Shown in pieces: positions 5,475 to 9,407 of a stretch of 9,407 nucleotides of DNA (within the stretch, counting starts at the first letter, position 1; each line of letters opens with the position of its first letter). This DNA is from CAZVEV01 sp964625865 (lineage in GTDB: Bacteria; Planctomycetota; Phycisphaerae; SM23-33). The stretch lies in NCBI GenBank assembly GCA_964625865.1, contig CAZVEV010000247.1:1-9407 (forward strand), written 5' to 3'. Made by a program: the position numbers and the translations under genes. The notes beneath the pieces were generated by a model. It did not search any database and was not told where the DNA came from. It saw only the letters and a program-made list of their open reading frames with translations.

Positions 5475-6575
5475 ATGGCAGTGATCGACTTCGGCGGCGT
5501 CAAAGAGGACGTCGTGATGCGGAAAGAGTTTTCGATGGCCCGCGCCCGCAAGGTCCTCAAGAACGAGACCATCGCGGTGATCGGCTACGGCGTGCAGGGA
5601 CCGGCCCAGGCGCTGAACATGCGCGACAACGGCCTGAACGTCATCATCGGGCAGGCCAAGCGCTTCCGCAAGGACTGGAACCGCGCCGTCCGGGACGGGT
5701 GGAAGCCGGGCAAGACGCTGTTCGACATCGAGGAAGCCGCCCAGCGGGGCACGATCATCCAGATGCTCGTGACCGACGCGGCGCAGAAGGCGATCTGGCC
5801 GACGGTCAAGAAGTGCCTCAATCCCGGCGACGCGCTGTACTTCTCGCACGGGTTCTCCATCGTCTACAAGGACCAGACCAAGATCGTCCCGCCGGCAGAC
5901 GTCGACGTGATTCTCGTGGCGCCCAAGGGGTCGGGCACGAGCGTGCGGCGGAACTTCCTGGCCGGGGCCGGCATCAATTCGAGCTTCGCCGTCTTCCAGG
6001 ATGCCACCGGCAAGGCACGCGATCGCTGCATCGCGGTGGGCATCGGCGTGGGCTCGGGATACCTGTTCCCCACCACGTTCGAGAAGGAAGTCTACAGCGA
6101 CCTGACGGGCGAACGCGGCATCCTGATGGGCGCGCTGGCCGGCGTGATGGAAGCCCAGTATGACACGCTTCGCAAGCACGGCCACAGCCCCTCCGAGGCG
6201 TTCAACGAGACCGTCGAGGAACTGACCCAGAGCCTCATCCGCCTGGTCGACGAGAACGGCATGGACTGGATGTACTCGAACTGCTCGGCCACCGCCCAAC
6301 GCGGCGCGCTGGACTGGAAGCCGAAGTTCAAGAAGGCTGTCCTGCCCGTGTTCAAGGAGCTGTACAAGCGGGTGGCCGACGGGTCCGAGACCAAGCGCGT
6401 CCTGCGCGTCTGCGGCGCCAAGGACTACAAGCAGCGCCTGACGAAGGAACTGGACAAGATGGGCAACAGCGAGATGTGGCAGGCCGGCAAGGCCACCCGC
6501 TCGCTCCGCCCGAAGGAAAAGGCCAAGAAGATCACCAAGGCCACCAAGGGCATCGCCGGACGGAAGACGAACTGA
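5475..6575 (+). CDS. ilvC: Ketol-acid reductoisomerase, eukaryote-like type (IlvC)
   Basis: The enzyme isomerises and reduces acetolactate or acetohydroxybutyrate with NAD(P)H and Mg2+, the second step of valine, isoleucine and leucine synthesis. It has 366 residues. Features: Rossmann motif GYGVQGPAQALNMRDNG (37-53), cofactor-selecting loop near 60-75, SHGF with H125, VAPKGSGTSVRRN (148-160), metal ligands D209 and E213 in YSDLTGERG, E245 and E249 in FNETVEEL, and S271. Several blocks (SDLTGERGILMG, HGHSPSEAFNETVEE, GMDWMY, RGALDW, TKRVL) follow the fungal mitochondrial Ilv5 pattern from memory, rather than the short 330-residue class or the duplicated 490-residue E. coli class. A lysine-rich tail (about 347-364) is extra. 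AGGAG at 5463-5467, 7 bases ahead, supports the start. The gene has its own promoter and terminator and appears monocistronic. Confidence 0.96.
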   Translation: MAVIDFGGVKEDVVMRKEFSMARARKVLKNETIAVIGYGVQGPAQALNMRDNGLNVIIGQAKRFRKDWNRAVRDGWKPGKTLFDIEEAAQRGTIIQMLVTDAAQKAIWPTVKKCLNPGDALYFSHGFSIVYKDQTKIVPPADVDVILVAPKGSGTSVRRNFLAGAGINSSFAVFQDATGKARDRCIAVGIGVGSGYLFPTTFEKEVYSDLTGERGILMGALAGVMEAQYDTLRKHGHSPSEAFNETVEELTQSLIRLVDENGMDWMYSNCSATAQRGALDWKPKFKKAVLPVFKELYKRVADGSETKRVLRVCGAKDYKQRLTKELDKMGNSEMWQAGKATRSLRPKEKAKKITKATKGIAGRKTN

Positions 6576-6612
6576 CGGTCTTCGATTCCCGAGTGAATGA
6601 CGCGACGCATTC

Positions 6613-6646
6613 AAGGCCCGCGGGACTATCCCGTGGGCCTTGTCTT
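6613..6646 (+). terminator. Rho-independent-type terminator after ilvC
   Basis: A 12-bp stem, AAGGCCCGCGGG (6613-6624) with CCCGTGGGCCTT (6630-6641), is complete apart from one G-U pair and closes an ACTAT loop 37 bases after the ilvC stop. Only a weak T-tract (GTCTT) follows, so termination may be partial. The A/T ends of the stem could let it work on both strands. Confidence 0.75.
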
Positions 6647-6926
6647 ATGCGGGGTCCTATTCATACTCGTGCGCGGGTTTTCGGGCAGACGACCTGGCAA
6701 TCTGCTCTTGCCCTCAGAGCACATGCACTATTCCCCCTAACATCACACCCTGCCTTCTGTCAAGCCCACATCGCAGCCATTCAACACTTATTTTTCCCCT
6801 AAGGTGCTATCTGCAAATCAGTTCCGGTGTTCCCGTCATCGTTTCTCCGGGAGATCCCGTAGTTCCTTCGGCCACCTGCCGGCACCTGCCCCGTGTACGA
6901 GGAGTACCCGCCCGGACCATTATCGG
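6647..6926. other. Intergenic stretch without a convincing gene
   Basis: This 280-base stretch between the ilvC terminator and the regulator's control region is pyrimidine-rich on the + strand and less GC-rich than its surroundings. Open frames crossing it have cysteine/serine/proline-heavy compositions without any recognisable domain and no ribosome site. Small dyads such as CGGGA-GA-TCCCG occur, but nothing strong enough to call an RNA gene. It could be decayed coding DNA. Confidence 0.6.
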
Positions 6927-6955
6927 GTGACTCCTTGTCATGTTTCCCGTATCAT
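6927..6955 (+). promoter_or_regulatory. Possible promoter for the two-component genes
   Basis: GTGACT (6927-6932) and TATCAT (6950-6955) are spaced by 17 bases; the -10 is good (5 of 6) and the -35 fair (4 of 6). Transcription would start at about 6962, giving a leader of about 97 bases that includes the hairpin at 6990-7010. This is a motif match only. Confidence 0.4.
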
Positions 6956-6989
6956 CTGTCCCATAACTGAACTGCAGGCTGGAAAAGTG

Positions 6990-7010
6990 CCGTGCCCGTA
7001 CGGGGCACGG
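6990..7010 (+). promoter_or_regulatory. Leader hairpin upstream of the response regulator
   Basis: Perfect 8-bp arms CCGTGCCC and GGGCACGG enclose GTACG. The stem is very GC-rich and ends 33 bases before the ribosome site of the regulator. No T-tract follows, so it is not a standard terminator. It may be an mRNA leader structure or a dimeric operator. Confidence 0.5.
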
Positions 7011-7058
7011 TCAGTGGGTAGACCGGGCACAGACGATCACGTAGGAGATTCTGCAGCC

Positions 7059-7706
7059 ATGGGTGACGAGCGCATCACTGTCTTTCTGGCGGATGACCAC
7101 CAGGTGCTCCGCGAGGGGCTTACCCTGCTGCTCGACAGGGACCCCCTGGTCTCGATCGTTGGCCAGTGCGGGGACGGCCTGAAAGTGGTTCAGCAGGTCC
7201 GGAACGTCAAGCCGGACGTGCTCATCCTGGACGTGACGCTCCCGGGCCTCAACGGCCTGGCCGTCTGCGAGGAGGTCTCCCGCAAGGTCCCCGGCACGTC
7301 CGTCATCATCCTGACGATGCACAGGGGTGACGACTTCGTGGTCGGCGCCCTGGAAAGCGGGGCGTCCGGTTACCTGCTGAAGGACGCCGACTCCGGTCAG
7401 ATCATCGAGGCCATCCATGCCGTGCGCCGCGGCGAGGCATATCTCGGCGCCGGCATCTCTCGGGGCGTGCTGACGCGACTGAACACGACCGACGGCGACC
7501 CGTACAAGCGACTGACCGCGCGTGAGAAGCAGGTCCTGCAACTGGTCGCCGAAGGCAAGACCAATCGCCAGATTGCCCAGGTACTTTCCATCACACACAA
7601 GACCGTCGACACCCACCGGAACCATCTCATGCAGAAACTTGACCTCCACAACCAGACCGAACTGGTCAAGTACGCACTCCGCAAAGGACTCATCGTCCTT
7701 CAGTAG
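7059..7706 (+). CDS. Response regulator, NarL/FixJ family (REC + LuxR-type HTH)
   Basis: A 215-residue cytoplasmic DNA-binding regulator switched by phosphorylation from a sensor kinase. The receiver domain (about 6-125) keeps every key residue: D12-D13 in FLADDHQVLREG, phospho-acceptor D58 in VLILDVTLPGLNG, T86, and K108 in GYLLKD. The LuxR-type helix-turn-helix (about 150-210) shows LTAREKQVLQLVAEGKTNRQ, then ITHKTVDTHRNHLMQKL and a final KYALRKGLI. AGGAG at 7043-7047 precedes ATG 7059 by 11 bases. The frame stays open upstream to 6804, but that extension is not domain-like and the receiver starts right after 7059. The kinase gene follows 21 bases later and is the likely partner. Target genes cannot be read from the sequence. 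Confidence 0.95.
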   Translation: MGDERITVFLADDHQVLREGLTLLLDRDPLVSIVGQCGDGLKVVQQVRNVKPDVLILDVTLPGLNGLAVCEEVSRKVPGTSVIILTMHRGDDFVVGALESGASGYLLKDADSGQIIEAIHAVRRGEAYLGAGISRGVLTRLNTTDGDPYKRLTAREKQVLQLVAEGKTNRQIAQVLSITHKTVDTHRNHLMQKLDLHNQTELVKYALRKGLIVLQ

Positions 7707-7727
7707 AACCCGAGGCCCGGGGCCCCC

Positions 7728-9359
7728 ATGATCATCCCTATCAACACCTTCACGATTCACAACATCGCCGGCTTCATGGTCACCGGCTCCCTGGCGGTGA
7801 CGTTCTACATCGTCTACAGGAAGTCCGGGCGGCACATTCTGGACCTGCTGTCGGCCAACTTCATCCTCTGCACGGCCTTCATGTGCCTCGCGTCGTTCCT
7901 GTCGGACAATGTCGTCCCGGCGGGGGCCAGTTCGCTGGGCTGGCCCGGCGGGCCCACCGCGGAGGACCTGTCACACAGCACGCTGTTCTTCCACCGTGTT
8001 CATTGGTCCGCCGCAGTGCTGATGATGCCCACGCAACTGCACTTTGTCCTTCGCTACTGCGACCGGCGCGGGGTCCTGCTCCGGAATATCAGGTGGGCCT
8101 ACGCCCTGGCGTTCGCGGCGGTCCCGCTTGTCTGGACACCGCTATGGTTCACCGCCCGGGCGACGCCCATCGCGCCCACGAGCAGTTGGAACGTGGCCAT
8201 CCCGTGGATGCCGGACATCGGATACCCGCTGTACCCGTTCCTGGTGGCCTACTACTGGCTGTCGTTCTACAGCGTCGCGGCGCTGTGGCAATCCAACCGC
8301 CAGGCGGCCCTGAGTCCTTCCGAGACCTTCATGCACAGGCACATGGTGCTGCTGGCCTTCGTGGTGCAACTGCTGCTCGGCATCGTGGACCTCGTCTTCG
8401 TCTTTGTGGGCTACAACGGGGTCTCCCTGATTCCCGTCGGGGCCATACTGATGGGGATCGTGCTGGCCATGGCGCTGACGCGAACGCGCATGGAGATCGA
8501 CCGTCAGCGACAGCAGCTTCGACAGGAGAAGTCTGCACTGCTGGACAGCGTCCAACAGCCCCTGTTCTACCTGGCGGGCGACTTGCGGATTCAGTGGGCC
8601 AACGCGGCGGCCGGCCGGTTCGCCCAACCGGACCAGGGCGACCTCTGCGGGGCCGACCTGGCCGACCTGTTTGACCGGGCCACCAGCGAGAGCATGCTCC
8701 GCCCCGTTCGGTCTGCGCTGGACAGCGGACAGCCCCAACAGGCCGAGGTCCCCTACGACGGGGGGGCCTGGATCATCCACGCCTCGCCGCTTGTCAGGAC
8801 CGACCACGACTGCTGCGGCGTGATTGTGCTGGCAACGGACGTGACGCGTATCAGGGAGGCCGAGACCGTCCTCCGCACGGCCAACGCGAAGGTCCTGGCC
8901 GCCCGGGAAGAGGAACGGTCGCGGGTCGCAAGGGACCTCCACGATTCGATCGCACAGAGCCTCGTCGCGGCCCAGATGCAGTTGCAGGGGCAGGCGATGG
9001 CACTGGACGACCGGACCGGGGAGACCTCGTCAGTGCTCCGGCTTGCCGCAGACCGCTGTGCCGGCGTGGCGGGCGAACTTCGACAGATCTGCCACGACCT
9101 CTACCCGCCGACGCTGGACATACTCGGACTGGCCACCTCCCTCAAGACCGTCGTCGAGCAGTGCGACTCGACCGCCATGGACTGCGAGATCGTCGTCGAT
9201 GAGGGGTTGCGGAAGGCCCGCTTTCCGCAGGACGTGGAGATCGCGCTGTATCGACTTGCACAGGAAGCGATCAACAACGCCATGCGCCACAGCCAGGCCG
9301 GCCGCGTCGAGGTAGACCTGGCACACGACGACGGGCAGCTCGTGCTGACGGTTACGTAA
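7728..9359 (+). CDS. 7TM/PAS sensor histidine kinase, truncated inside the ATPase domain
   Basis: A membrane sensor that should phosphorylate the preceding response regulator. Seven hydrophobic segments are visible (about 15-30, 40-58, 94-108, 123-141, 169-187, 206-227, 232-250), as in HisKA_7TM sensors. A short coiled stretch (255-272) and a PAS-like domain (about 272-375) follow, then a HisKA_3 dimerisation region with EEERSRVARDLHDSIAQSL, phospho-acceptor H405. The HATPase begins normally with an N-box, RLAQEAINNAMRH (E513, N517). The protein stops at residue 543, after LVLTVT, exactly where the family continues with DDGxGF and the GLG box. ATP binding should therefore fail. No frame of the remaining 48 bases restores the motif, so this is not a simple frameshift. 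The stop lies in a 16-bp palindrome. The ribosome site is weak (GAGG, 7712-7715) within a GC-rich dyad. It is probably a disrupted gene. Confidence 0.9.
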   Translation: MIIPINTFTIHNIAGFMVTGSLAVTFYIVYRKSGRHILDLLSANFILCTAFMCLASFLSDNVVPAGASSLGWPGGPTAEDLSHSTLFFHRVHWSAAVLMMPTQLHFVLRYCDRRGVLLRNIRWAYALAFAAVPLVWTPLWFTARATPIAPTSSWNVAIPWMPDIGYPLYPFLVAYYWLSFYSVAALWQSNRQAALSPSETFMHRHMVLLAFVVQLLLGIVDLVFVFVGYNGVSLIPVGAILMGIVLAMALTRTRMEIDRQRQQLRQEKSALLDSVQQPLFYLAGDLRIQWANAAAGRFAQPDQGDLCGADLADLFDRATSESMLRPVRSALDSGQPQQAEVPYDGGAWIIHASPLVRTDHDCCGVIVLATDVTRIREAETVLRTANAKVLAAREEERSRVARDLHDSIAQSLVAAQMQLQGQAMALDDRTGETSSVLRLAADRCAGVAGELRQICHDLYPPTLDILGLATSLKTVVEQCDSTAMDCEIVVDEGLRKARFPQDVEIALYRLAQEAINNAMRHSQAGRVEVDLAHDDGQLVLTVT

Positions 9360-9363
9360 CCGT
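9348..9363. repeat. Perfect 16-bp palindrome at the kinase break
   Basis: ACGGTTACGTAACCGT is fully self-complementary, centred between 9355 and 9356. The left half belongs to the kinase reading frame. The right half supplies the stop codon and leads into sequence unrelated to the kinase domain. Outside the 16 bases the two arms do not pair, so this is not an extended fold-back. Confidence 0.9.
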
Positions 9364-9407
9364 TCAGGCGAAGCCTCCGACATTCAGATGACCTCGCCAC
9401 TTCTGCC
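9356..9407. mobile_element. Possible left end of an insertion element (runs off window)
   Basis: From 9356 (GTAACCGTTCAGGCGAAGCC) the DNA no longer encodes the kinase. A GTAA-starting end recalls terminal repeats of IS66-like elements, from memory and not checked. A small dyad, GGC-GAA-GCC, lies at 9367-9375. No transposase is visible because only 52 bases remain. A contig-end chimera or a genomic rearrangement would look the same. Confidence 0.3.

Noticed and set aside
5445..6614. Long open frame (389 codons) on the minus strand across ilvC
   Set aside because: It is the antisense shadow of a clear ilvC gene. GC-rich third positions suppress stops, and no domain is visible.
6640..6930. 96-codon + strand frame after ilvC
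   Set aside because: Starts inside the terminator stem, has no ribosome site, and has Cys/Ser/Pro-rich non-domain composition.
6804..7058. N-terminal extension of the response regulator
   Set aside because: The receiver domain begins directly after ATG 7059, which has an AGGAG site; the extension has no conserved features.

Overview
The window is GC-rich bacterial chromosome (roughly two-thirds G+C by eye), and every convincing gene lies on the + strand. Gene content and style suggest a Planctomycetota/Phycisphaerae-like bacterium, probably from a metagenome. Three things point that way: a secreted protein with a pseudopilin-like tail, a ketol-acid reductoisomerase of the eukaryote-like type, and AT-rich heptamer repeats between genes. 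This assignment is inference. No rRNA, tRNA or CRISPR was seen.

Layout. (1) 1-603 is the C-terminal end of carB (carbamoyl-phosphate synthase large chain). (2) 676-1362 encodes an unrecognised exported protein with a GspG-like C-terminal motif. (3) 1472-2263 is dapB (lysine/diaminopimelate synthesis). (4) 2263-2735 is an unusual spacer. Two inverted, 7-bp-periodic AT-rich repeats abut dapB and the next gene, and enclose a promoter plus a small membrane-protein gene that may be transcribed leaderless. (5) 2744-4437 is a translationally coupled pair, threonine aldolase and endonuclease V. (6) 4511-5357 is an overlapping MntA/HepT (nucleotidyltransferase/HEPN) toxin-antitoxin pair. (7) 5386-6646 is ilvC with its own strong sigma-70-type promoter and a terminator hairpin. 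(8) 6647-7058 is a non-coding, pyrimidine-rich interval ending in a possible promoter and a leader hairpin. (9) 7059-9359 is a two-component pair: a NarL-type response regulator, then a seven-TM PAS sensor kinase.

How the genes fit together. carB, dapB, ltaE and ilvC are housekeeping amino-acid and nucleotide genes, but they do not form one pathway operon. They look like separate short transcription units with accessory inserts between them: the heptamer-flanked small ORF and the toxin-antitoxin pair. The kinase is cut off inside its ATPase domain. It has the N-box but lacks the DxGxG box, and the break falls exactly at a perfect 16-bp palindrome followed by sequence that does not continue the domain. 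The simplest reading is an insertion-element end at about 9356, with a chimeric contig end as the alternative. No clearly new multi-gene system is visible. The best leads are the broken kinase junction, the heptamer-bounded cassette, the eukaryote-type ilvC and the MntA/HepT module.
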